A DNA stretch of 64,000 nucleotides from Neobacillus mesonae (GTDB lineage Bacteria; Bacillota; Bacilli; Paenibacillales; Paenibacillaceae): positions 806,001-870,000 of the forward strand of contig JAMBOW010000002.1 of assembly GCA_023715865.1 (NCBI GenBank), in the 5' to 3' direction. Within the stretch, counting starts at the first letter, position 1; each line of letters starts with the position of its first letter. The notes beneath the pieces are model-generated. The model worked only from the letters and a program-made list of their open reading frames with translations. It searched no databases and had not been told where the DNA came from. Shown here piece after piece: positions 38,201-45,383 of the stretch. Made by a program: the position numbers and the translations under genes.

Positions 38201-38395
38201 GTGAATATTACAGTCAATACGATTAGCGAACTCGTTGTTACTCAATCACTCATCAGCCTCCATCTCATTAGTGGAGAATTTATAATAGGTAAATGCAGTG
38301 AATCAAATGATACAGATATGATCAAAATTAGATCAGAAAACAAGATATTTTCAATTCCACTATGGACCATCAAACGATTTAAAGTTCTAATGTAG
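38201..38395 (+). CDS. Small protein, possibly Sm-like beta-barrel
   Basis: A 64-residue protein: ISLHLISGEFIIGKCSES, then DMIKIRSENKIFSIPLWTIK and RFKVLM. The alternation, with a Gly in the second strand and a closing strand pair, looks like a single Sm/LSm-type barrel, but I cannot tie it to a named family. The start is GTG with AAGGATTG upstream, and a perfect terminator follows three bases after its stop. The function is unknown. Confidence 0.6.
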   Translation: MNITVNTISELVVTQSLISLHLISGEFIIGKCSESNDTDMIKIRSENKIFSIPLWTIKRFKVLM

Positions 38396-38397
38396 AA

Positions 38398-38424
38398 AGA
38401 CCCAGCTGGTTACCAGCTGGGTCT
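38398..38424. terminator. Bidirectional Rho-independent terminator
   Basis: A perfect 12-bp stem (AGACCCAGCTGG / CCAGCTGGGTCT) with a three-base loop. It lies between two convergent small genes. Confidence 0.88.
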
Positions 38425-38458
38425 CTTGTTTTCGTTAGCTTACTCGTATATTTCGCAG

Positions 38459-38764
38459 TTAATTCGATCTCCTCTTGGATAGAAATACGTCTGTAATTGA
38501 AACTGCTCCATGTATCAATACTACAATCCCCCATAGGATCGTTAACAAATTCAATTGGGTGCTTTGGTGGATTGGGATGAGATCTATTACTGATTTTAAG
38601 TTTGTCATAACCCACTCTCCAGTAGGGTTTAGTTTAAAGACAAACGTGCCATCATCAAAGACAGAGAAGACCAGCTGTGCAAATGCAAAAACACATAAAT
38701 GAATATACCAACCGATAAGAGTTTTGCTCCGCAGACTTGATACTGCTTCATTTTCTACTGACAT
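38459..38764 (-). CDS. Small two-TM membrane protein
   Basis: A 101-residue protein with two hydrophobic segments (IGWYIHLCVFAFAQLVFSVF and LLTILWGIVVLIHGAVSI) and a polar middle (WVMTNLKSVIDLIPIHQ). The layout looks like the 2TM-domain proteins that often accompany regulators or transporters, but I cannot name it. The start is ATG with GGAGAGAAG upstream. It lies 34 bases after the ABC permease gene on the same strand and may be the last gene of that operon. Confidence 0.7.
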   Translation of the reverse strand: MSVENEAVSSLRSKTLIGWYIHLCVFAFAQLVFSVFDDGTFVFKLNPTGEWVMTNLKSVIDLIPIHQSTQLNLLTILWGIVVLIHGAVSITDVFLSKRRSN

Positions 38765-38798
38765 TTCTTCTCTCCATTCTTTTTAATGTAGCTAAATC

Positions 38799-39425
38799 CT
38801 ATAAGTCCTTTCTTGTAAACAGATAACGGGTTAAATAATAAGAAGCTGCCAATAACAATAAAGTACCGATTAAAATAAGAAATGTTATTTGGTTTCTGGC
38901 TGCATCATTCTTGCCGAGCATGTCAAAGAGAATGGCTGCAGGCTGCGCCAGGAGTATCATGCAGACCATAAATACGGTGTTAATAACACCGGCTCCCTTT
39001 TTACTGAACGCATAAAAAAGAGGCATATAAATCGAAATTAATACAAGCAGCAGCCCTACTGAAACCAGAATGTCTATGATTCCAAAATCCGGCTTGCTCA
39101 GCTGCGGGAACGCCAGTTTAACAAGCAGGTGAATGACGTAAGAGCCCAGCACTCCGCAAAAGGTAAATAAAATCGTAGTCATATATTTGGCCAGCACAAT
39201 ATGCCTGCGGCTTATCGGCAAGGTAACCAAGAAATTATGGTTACTATTTTTAATATCATTCATCGTCACCAGAATGATGGAGCCGAAAGCCGTATAGATG
39301 CCCACAAAATAAATAGATAATTCCATTTTTGGAATAAAGGCGGCACTGAATACAACGAGATAAAGAAGAACTACCCATAGTGAGCTTTTTAAAGCGATGA
39401 AGTCTTTGCGAAGCAAGCTAAGCAT
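38799..39425 (-). CDS. ABC-2 type transporter permease
   Basis: A 208-residue membrane protein with six predicted helices. It has the ABC-2 opening LLRKDFIALKSSLWVVLLYL and the segment LVTLPISRRHIVLAKYM, where the conserved LP-x-SR motif lies. It is the membrane part of the transporter whose ATPase gene overlaps its start by eight bases. The GntR-ATPase-permease order matches the YtrA-type operons of B. subtilis, which respond to cell-wall antibiotics; that role is an inference. Confidence 0.9.
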   Translation of the reverse strand: MLSLLRKDFIALKSSLWVVLLYLVVFSAAFIPKMELSIYFVGIYTAFGSIILVTMNDIKNSNHNFLVTLPISRRHIVLAKYMTTILFTFCGVLGSYVIHLLVKLAFPQLSKPDFGIIDILVSVGLLLVLISIYMPLFYAFSKKGAGVINTVFMVCMILLAQPAAILFDMLGKNDAARNQITFLILIGTLLLLAASYYLTRYLFTRKDL

Positions 39426-40284
39426 TCACTCTTCCTCCCTTAGAAGTAAAGTACATGATATCCTCTAATGTGGGTTTTTCTAGATGAGCATAATCCCCAA
39501 ACAATTGAGCTACCTTATCTCTTGTATCAATTAACCCCTCAAAACCAATGGGGGTCTCCCGGATTCCGATAAATTCATTACGTATATCCGAGTCAAGTAG
39601 TTGGATGTCACCCTTTACGATGGCATATCTCTCAAAGATATTATCTTTAGTTTCATTGAAAACAAGCTTTCCACGATTTATAAAAGTAATGTAATCAGCA
39701 ATACGGTCCAAGTCCGTCGTAATGTGCGTAGAGAAGATAATTGAATTTTGTTCATCCTGCATCATATCTGCAAGCAGATTCAATAGCTCCCTTCTAAATA
39801 CCGGATCCAGTCCAGAAGTCGGCTCATCCATGATGAGCAGTTCCGCATCGTAGGATAAAGATACCGCAAGAGACAGCTTGATTTTCATACCCTTGGATAA
39901 GTTCTGAACCTTGTTCTTGGGAGACAATTCAAATTGATTGAGCAAGCTGTTAAACTTCTGATCACTCCATTTCTTATAGAAAGGGGCTATCAGCTTCTGT
40001 GTATCCCGAATCGTTAGGTGCTCGTAATAGGAGCAATCATCCGATACGATACCAACACGCTGCTTAATCTCTACCTCATATTTGGGCATTTCAAGCCCAA
40101 AGATTTTTACTGTGCCGGAGTCTGGTCGAATCATACCGAGCATCATCTTAATCAAGGTGCTTTTTCCCGCGCCATTTGGACCTATAAGTCCAGTAATATA
40201 ACCCCTTTTTATCTCCAAAGAGACATTATCGACTGAAAATAAGGGGTACGTTTTCGTAAGATTACGTAATTCTATTGCATTCAT
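39418..40284 (-). CDS. ABC transporter ATP-binding protein
   Basis: A 288-residue ATPase with Walker A GPNGAGKST, signature LSKGMKIKLSLAVSL, and Walker B LLIMDEPTSGLDP, followed by STHITTDLDRIAD (H loop). The family's C-terminal extension (FEGLIDTRDKVAQLF) ends near the permease start. Its ATG overlaps the GntR stop by four bases (ATGA), so the two are coupled. The start has GGAGG upstream. Confidence 0.94.
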   Translation of the reverse strand: MNAIELRNLTKTYPLFSVDNVSLEIKRGYITGLIGPNGAGKSTLIKMMLGMIRPDSGTVKIFGLEMPKYEVEIKQRVGIVSDDCSYYEHLTIRDTQKLIAPFYKKWSDQKFNSLLNQFELSPKNKVQNLSKGMKIKLSLAVSLSYDAELLIMDEPTSGLDPVFRRELLNLLADMMQDEQNSIIFSTHITTDLDRIADYITFINRGKLVFNETKDNIFERYAIVKGDIQLLDSDIRNEFIGIRETPIGFEGLIDTRDKVAQLFGDYAHLEKPTLEDIMYFTSKGGRVNA

Positions 40285-40670
40285 GTTGTTTGTTCCTCCT
40301 CAAACAATAAAGTCAGATGATCTATTAAATCTTGTTTGCTCAAATTTAATTCCTTGCTGTCTTGAATAATCTCAACCATCTTCTTTTCAAGCCGCTTCAT
40401 ACGCTGCTCGCGAATAAAATCTTTATTTGCACCAGATACGAAGCATCCTTTACCAACAACGGAGTCGATAAGCTTCTCATTCTCCAGCTCTTCATAAGCC
40501 CGTTTGGTCGTTATTACACTAACCTGCAAATCCTTGGCTAGCTGCCTAATGGATGGAAGACTGTCCCCTGCATTTAATTCCCCACTTAGAATACTCTGTC
40601 TAATTTGGTTCATAATTTGCACGTAAATCGGATCACTGGATGCATTGGATATGATGATGTTAATATCCAT
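40281..40670 (-). CDS. GntR family regulator (YtrA subfamily)
   Basis: A 129-residue short GntR protein: PIYVQIMNQIRQSILSGEL, then AGDSLPSIRQLAKDLQVSVI and AYEELENEKLIDSVVGKGCF, with a small C-terminal helix pair for dimerisation (EQRMKRLEKKMVEIIQ). It lacks a large effector domain, which is the YtrA form. It is the first gene of the operon with the ABC genes. A palindrome overlaps its promoter, so it is probably autoregulated. Confidence 0.92.
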   Translation of the reverse strand: MDINIIISNASSDPIYVQIMNQIRQSILSGELNAGDSLPSIRQLAKDLQVSVITTKRAYEELENEKLIDSVVGKGCFVSGANKDFIREQRMKRLEKKMVEIIQDSKELNLSKQDLIDHLTLLFEEEQTT

Positions 40671-40701
40671 TCACCTCATAACATTGTTTATTGTGTAATG
40701 T

Positions 40702-40744
40702 GTGTATATATATAATATATACACTTTAAATGTTTATGTGTCAA
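40702..40744 (-). promoter_or_regulatory. Promoter and palindromic operator of the gntR-ABC operon
   Basis: On the minus strand the -35 box is TTGACA (40744-40739) and the -10 box TATATA (40721-40716) with a 17-base spacer. The -10 lies inside GTGTATATATATAATATATACAC (40702-40724), a near-perfect inverted repeat. Binding of the GntR protein there would block the promoter. Confidence 0.75.
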
Positions 40745-40802
40745 TTTATTGCTTCATTTTTGCTCCTATTTGAGATTTACATTGGATAAAGTGGACTCTT
40801 AT

Positions 40803-40843
40803 CAAAAGAAAGAACCTTCAGATAAAATATCCAAGGTTCTTTC
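40803..40843 (-). terminator. Rho-independent terminator after the MFS gene
   Basis: An 11-bp perfect stem (GAAAGAACCTT / AAGGTTCTTTC) with a 14-base loop, followed on the minus strand by TTTTGAT. It lies 100 bases past the MFS stop codon at 40943. Confidence 0.75.
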
Positions 40844-40942
40844 ATTTAAGCCTTACACTATTGTATTCATTAAAGCAGTTTGACAGCCTTTTTAGAACGA
40901 TTGAGAACTACCGTAATCGTTACATGGTTCTTTTCTTTAAGT

Positions 40943-42220
40943 TTAACTGATTGTTATCCCTTGCGCAGCTTTATCCCGGAAGGTCCGGTGGCTCAGCAAG
41001 CCTACCAAGAGTGCTAGGATGGTCAGGCCGGCCGCGAACAGGTAGAGATTTACGATCCCGAAGTATTCAGCAAGCCCAGCCATGCCTAGCAGTGAAATGC
41101 AAAAAACTAGATGCAAGAGTGAAGCTTGGGCAGATAACACTTTAGGCAGCATAAGTTTGGATACGCTGCGCTGAATTAAGGTGCGCCGGTTAATAATGGA
41201 CAGCTCCGCGAAAGGTCCCATCAACATAACAAGAATAAGCGCAATGAAGGGCTGCGTGCTGAGCGCGTAAAGTGCGGTTAGAACTCCATAACCCGCCATG
41301 CCGATCATCATTGCCGCCAGATAGCGGTTACCTATGATCCGTGCCAGCGCCAGCACCAACAACCCTCCGCCAATTGTACCTGCAAAATAAGCGGCATTAA
41401 TAAAGCCCCACCATTCTTCGCCTTGTCCAAGCGCGACTTGAACGAAAGCAAGCGTAAAAGCGCCTACCCAAACCGAAGCGCCGAGCATGTCGAAGATATC
41501 CATAAACGTAAGCAGCCGCAGGCGAGGCATTTTCCATATAATCTTCCAACCCTCGGTGAGCGTATGCCATCTAGATGCGCCAAGAGCCGATATTTCGTTA
41601 GACGGCGCGTTCAATTCCTTGCCTCCGAGTTCTGAATCTGCAGGTTCTCTGACGCCCAGTGTAAATACCGCCGCCAGGCCATAAATGGCCGCCGTCAGCA
41701 GCAAAGTGGGGCTGGCTCCCATAAACGCAACTACGACACCGCTTAATCCCCAACCCGCGAATTGCACGACTTGATCGCTGACGCTAAGCAGTGCGTTGGC
41801 TTTGAGCAGACCTTGCTCATGCGTCACCAGACGCGGAATAAGCGCATTTCGAGCCGGGGTTGTCCATCCGTCGAGAAAGGACATTACGAATACGAGCGTA
41901 AATACCAAAACAAGTGATGAAGCCTCTCCGTTAAGCTGCAAATAAATGGCTAGGCCAACGAACAGCAGGAATTGACCCACTTGCGATAATAAAAGAAGGT
42001 TGGTTAACTTGAAACGATGGATCAGCAGAGGTGCAATCAGGCTGCTCAGCATTTGGGCCCCGCTGCGCATTAGCGGCATCAGCGCCGCCGATACGAGAGA
42101 GTCGGTACGATCAAGGACCAGCACCGTAAGCGCCATAATGTATAGTACATCAGCTGCGTTCGCGGCGGTTTGAGTTGTCCACAGGAAATAAAAAGGGCGA
42201 GTCAAATAGGATGACTTCAT
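40943..42220 (-). CDS. MFS transporter (MFS_3 / EntS-like)
   Basis: A 425-residue, twelve-helix transporter. The opening FYFLWTTQTAANAADVLYIM, the GWTTPARNALIPRLV segment between helices 4 and 5, and the AGTIGGGLLVLALA region are typical of the EntS/MefA-like MFS_3 group, which exports siderophores or macrolides. The gene is clearly richer in G and C than its neighbours (many GCG, CGC and GGC codons), which suggests a separate origin. The ATG at 42220 has GGAG about twelve bases upstream. No regulator gene adjoins it. Confidence 0.88.
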   Translation of the reverse strand: MKSSYLTRPFYFLWTTQTAANAADVLYIMALTVLVLDRTDSLVSAALMPLMRSGAQMLSSLIAPLLIHRFKLTNLLLLSQVGQFLLFVGLAIYLQLNGEASSLVLVFTLVFVMSFLDGWTTPARNALIPRLVTHEQGLLKANALLSVSDQVVQFAGWGLSGVVVAFMGASPTLLLTAAIYGLAAVFTLGVREPADSELGGKELNAPSNEISALGASRWHTLTEGWKIIWKMPRLRLLTFMDIFDMLGASVWVGAFTLAFVQVALGQGEEWWGFINAAYFAGTIGGGLLVLALARIIGNRYLAAMMIGMAGYGVLTALYALSTQPFIALILVMLMGPFAELSIINRRTLIQRSVSKLMLPKVLSAQASLLHLVFCISLLGMAGLAEYFGIVNLYLFAAGLTILALLVGLLSHRTFRDKAAQGITIS

Positions 42221-42520
42221 GACAGATCTATTCTCCGTTCTAAATGATTTACATTATTAACTTAGCGTAAGAATTGTTTCAAAAATGAGCATTAAAAATA
42301 AAATTACGGCAATTAAAACGGTTTTACAAGAAGAAATGAGAAAACAGAACCCGAGTGATCCGTTTCGGCGTATGTCATTTGGTCGTTAGGTTTTCATCAA
42401 AAAAATGACAATGAAAAAACAGCGGCAGCAGGACTTTATTGCTTAGTCCATGTCTGTCGCTTGTTCCTTGCCCTTATATTGGCCCTTTTGAATAAGTTCT
42501 GATATGAGCTTTAATCTTAA
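42221..42520. other. 300-base intergenic region
   Basis: It contains the terminator at 42413-42472 and a 34-codon frame (42285-42389, plus strand) without a ribosome binding site. No promoter could be marked with confidence. Confidence 0.4.
42413..42472 (-). terminator. Rho-independent terminator of the small lipoprotein gene
   Basis: AGCGGCAG..GGACT pairs with AGTCC..CTGTCGCT with small internal bulges, and the minus strand runs on into TTTTTTCATT. It lies about 50 bases past the stop at 42521. Confidence 0.65.
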
Positions 42521-42730
42521 TTACTCTAATTCATTTACTCTAACATATACACTTCCATCCACTTCCGAATCGTTATAAATAAAGCCTAGCTTTCCTTCGT
42601 CCCCTATCATGGTAAAGGCACCAGATTTAAATAATGAACTCTCCTGCCATTGATCTTCTTTAGTTTTAGACTGTGCTTCGCATGCTGTAAACAACAATAA
42701 AAAAATAAAGCAACATACAAAGAAACGCAT
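42521..42730 (-). CDS. Small lipoprotein of unknown function
   Basis: A 69-residue precursor with signal peptide RFFVCCFIFLLLFTAC, where LFTAC is the lipobox, followed by EAQSKTKEDQWQES and a short beta-rich region (GAFTMIGDEGKLGFIYND). The mature part is only about 50 residues, so it could be a complete small lipoprotein or a truncated longer one. The start is ATG with AGGAGGG upstream, a strong site. Confidence 0.7.
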   Translation of the reverse strand: MRFFVCCFIFLLLFTACEAQSKTKEDQWQESSLFKSGAFTMIGDEGKLGFIYNDSEVDGSVYVRVNELE

Positions 42731-42913
42731 AATCCCTCCTAAATCTAAATAAGATTTTTGTCACCTAATTATTCAATACGCCTTTAGTTACTTCGTAATA
42801 AGCTTAAGATTATCCTGTATATAAAGTGCCAATCATCAATTATAATACTGTATATTCCTACATACTATTAACTCATTGAAAAAATATGTCACCCTATCAC
42901 AGGAGGAATCAAA

Positions 42914-43510
42914 ATGAGTGTAAATTTATTTCAGGCTCACAAAAGAAACCAATTAACTTGGTTGCATGAACCAAATGAATGGCAATTTACAACTAATGAT
43001 GAACTTGTCATTGAAACACCTCCTAAAGTCGACTTTTTCAAAGATCCAGGAGGTAAGCATGTAGCTCATTCAGCACCATTTTTACACGTAAACGTTGATT
43101 CCACATTTGAACTGATCACTCAAGTAGAAGTAGATATGCGTCACATGTACGATTCAGGATGCTTAATGGTAATGGTGGATGAAAATAACTGGGCTAAGCT
43201 TTGCTTCGAGTCAAACGGACAGTACCCAACGATCGTGTCTGTAGTTACACAGAATGGATTCTCTGATGATTGCAATTCAGAAAGAGTTTATGTGGAACAA
43301 CCATATTTGAAGATTACCAAGATCGGTAGTGTGGTATCTTTCTATTATTCTTCTGACGGAGAAGAATGGAAACTAATTCGCTACTTCCGTATGGAAGAAA
43401 AAAGCTCAATCATCGCTGGTGTGGTAGCTCAATCTCCCGCAGGCCATGGATGTCAAGTTACGTTCAAGCATCTTAATCTCTCTGTTCCTGTTGATGAAAG
43501 CCGTTTTTGA
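42914..43510 (+). CDS. DUF1349 domain protein (concanavalin A-like lectin/glucanase fold)
   Basis: A 198-residue cytoplasmic protein. It shows the DUF1349 pattern: WLHEPNEWQF near the start, the FFKDPGG segment, MRHMYDSGCLMVMVDENNWAKLC-type strand (here DSGCLMVMVDENNWAKLCFE), SVVSFYYSSDGEEWKLIRYF, and GVVAQSPAGHGCQVTF. Members have the jelly-roll fold of lectins and glucanases; no enzymatic role is established. The start is ATG with AGGAGG upstream, and a terminator follows. Confidence 0.9.
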   Translation: MSVNLFQAHKRNQLTWLHEPNEWQFTTNDELVIETPPKVDFFKDPGGKHVAHSAPFLHVNVDSTFELITQVEVDMRHMYDSGCLMVMVDENNWAKLCFESNGQYPTIVSVVTQNGFSDDCNSERVYVEQPYLKITKIGSVVSFYYSSDGEEWKLIRYFRMEEKSSIIAGVVAQSPAGHGCQVTFKHLNLSVPVDESRF

Positions 43511-43558
43511 TAGGAGTATGTATGAAGACATAGACGTGATAGCCTGCGAGATTATCAT

Positions 43559-43597
43559 TAAAAAAAGCAGCCGTCCAATGGGTCGGTTGCTTTAAAT
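43559..43597 (+). terminator. Rho-independent terminator of the DUF1349 gene
   Basis: AAAGCAGCCG / CGGTTGCTTT (two G-U pairs) with a ten-base loop, followed by TTTAAATTT. A runs upstream allow it to work on the other strand too. Confidence 0.75.
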
Positions 43598-43644
43598 TTA
43601 TATGGTTTGAATATTTCCTGTTAGCTTCGCATAGCCTCACACAA

Positions 43645-44133
43645 TTAAACATGCCTTTGAAGTTTCATGCTGCATTCTGATGTAGTCGCAGTGACATAAT
43701 CCATATAATTTACAGAGCCGTTAAAGTTCAGATAGGCTTCAAAACGCATGCGGATTGGAGGTAAAGTAATCAAATCCAAAACTTCTTCCTTTGGCACCCA
43801 CCTGCACTCGCTCGTTTCATCAGAAGCAGCTAACTCTCCACCCACAGCTTTGCACACGAAATCAAACATGACCTTTGTAGGAACATCCGTCACACCATCA
43901 TACCACTTATGGATCGCTGTATTGGAAATAATACTAACTAAATGGCTAACGGTAGCGTCTATTCCACTTTCCTCTTTGATTTCACGTACCACCCCATCAA
44001 TGAGGTTTTCTCCAATTTCAGTTATCCCACCAGGATACACCCAGCCATCGTCATGGGCTTTTACCAGTAAGATATTCCCATTTCCATCTTCTACAATTCC
44101 GCCTGCCGATACAATATGTGTCGGAAATGCCAT
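43645..44133 (-). CDS. NUDIX hydrolase
   Basis: A 162-residue NUDIX protein. The motif is GGITEIGENLIDGVVREIKE followed by ESGID (about residues 34-58), with all metal-binding Glu residues present. It opens HIVSAGGIVEDGNGNILLVK. The substrate is unknown; it is unlike the first NUDIX gene of the window outside the motif. The start is ATG with AGGAGG upstream. It is convergent with the DUF1349 gene. Confidence 0.9.
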   Translation of the reverse strand: MAFPTHIVSAGGIVEDGNGNILLVKAHDDGWVYPGGITEIGENLIDGVVREIKEESGIDATVSHLVSIISNTAIHKWYDGVTDVPTKVMFDFVCKAVGGELAASDETSECRWVPKEEVLDLITLPPIRMRFEAYLNFNGSVNYMDYVTATTSECSMKLQRHV

Positions 44134-44462
44134 TTCACGACCTCCTAATACAATGAAGTTGTATATTTATTCTATATGGGTCCCTGTATTTTCCTGCTTT
44201 TATGGATTTATATGCTCGAAGATACTCATGAAACGAATAAACTAACCTGCCTATTAGCGTAATGTGCCTGGTGAAGACTGGTCATGTCAGCGAGATCAAA
44301 AAGATGCCGGATAGATGATTTTAGGTGGATTTGTTCATAGAAAAACGGTATGTTATTTGGGGGTAAAAGTGCAGAGTGTTCGTGTTTGATATGTGTTATT
44401 CATAACAGGCAAGTTGGGATATACATTTTAGGCTCATACTATTATTTGGGGAGAGCGGCGGC
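44134..44462. other. 329-base intergenic region with one dispersed-repeat copy
   Basis: It holds the divergent promoters of the NUDIX and methyltransferase genes, which I could not place firmly, and one copy of the recurring CTAAnCTGCC-type palindrome at 44237-44264. No coding frame with a ribosome binding site is visible. Confidence 0.45.
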
Positions 44463-45203
44463 ATGGATAAGAATTCTGTTTATAAAACAAACAGCTTCTA
44501 TTGGGATACAAAAGGAAATGACTTCTTAGGAGCAATCGTGCTTCCTTTCTATGGGGCATTTATCTCAGAAGAAAAATGTCAGCTTTTTGGTGATGTCTCA
44601 GGGAAAAAGCTGCTGGAGATCGGCTGTGGAAACGGTCAATCCTTACAGTATCAAGGGGAACGCAAAGCATCTGAACTATGGGGTGTGGATATTTCAGAGA
44701 AACAAATTGAAAAGGCATCGCAGCATTTGAAAGCATGCGGTCTTTCAGCAAAATTGATCTGTACTCCCATGGAAGAAGAATCCGGCATACCCTTGGATTA
44801 TTTTGATTTTGTTTATTCGATTTACGCCATTGGCTGGACTACCGACCTTGAGGGTACTTTTTGTCGGATCGCTTCTTACCTAAAAAAAGACGGTGTATTT
44901 ATTTTCAGTTGGTCTCACCCTATACACAAATGCGTTGCTGCAGAAAATGATAGGCTAACCTTTAATAAATGTTATTTTGATGAATCTTGGTATTCAGTAC
45001 CTCTCGATGAAGGTACACTAACATTATCGGATCGTAAGCTATCCACCTATGTGAATGCGCTATCAAAAGCGGGGTTTGTCATTGAGGAAATGATTGAGGA
45101 GTCTGATGATGAAATTTTACAATCGCGAGGCGATCACAGCGATTTTGCAAAAAAAGCAAAGATGCTTCCTGTAACTTTTGTAGTCAAAGCAAGAAAACTA
45201 TAG
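44463..45203 (+). CDS. Class I SAM-dependent methyltransferase
   Basis: A 246-residue enzyme. Motif I is KLLEIGCGNGQSLQY (about residues 50-64), motif II LWGVDISEKQIEKA, and the motif IV region FDFVYSIYAIGWTTD. This matches the YcgJ/UbiE-like small-molecule methyltransferase group, with the SHPIHKCV segment common in its relatives. The substrate is unknown. The start is ATG with GGGGAGAG upstream; a terminator follows. Confidence 0.9.
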   Translation: MDKNSVYKTNSFYWDTKGNDFLGAIVLPFYGAFISEEKCQLFGDVSGKKLLEIGCGNGQSLQYQGERKASELWGVDISEKQIEKASQHLKACGLSAKLICTPMEEESGIPLDYFDFVYSIYAIGWTTDLEGTFCRIASYLKKDGVFIFSWSHPIHKCVAAENDRLTFNKCYFDESWYSVPLDEGTLTLSDRKLSTYVNALSKAGFVIEEMIEESDDEILQSRGDHSDFAKKAKMLPVTFVVKARKL

Positions 45204-45313
45204 CGTTAGCTTAGCTTAAATTGAGTCACGAGGTTTCCCCACTCTTTCCCTTAGCTAGCCTTATCTAGAGTAGTATTTGGAATATGCGGATTTTACAACT
45301 TAAAATACTTCAG

Positions 45314-45356
45314 CAAAAAAAATCGATTCCTTTGTTTATAGGAACCGATTTTTTAA
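45314..45356. terminator. Bidirectional Rho-independent terminator
   Basis: AAAAATCGATTCCT / AGGAACCGATTTTT (one mismatch), A and T runs on both sides. It lies between the convergent methyltransferase and ABC transporter genes. Confidence 0.85.
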
Positions 45357-45383
45357 TAGGTCAATGAATCATAAGGAAAGTAA

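Noticed and set aside
38379..38615. 78-codon minus-strand frame overlapping the two-TM gene
   Set aside because: It crosses the terminator at 38398-38424 and overlaps a frame with a good ribosome binding site and membrane helices, which is the real gene.
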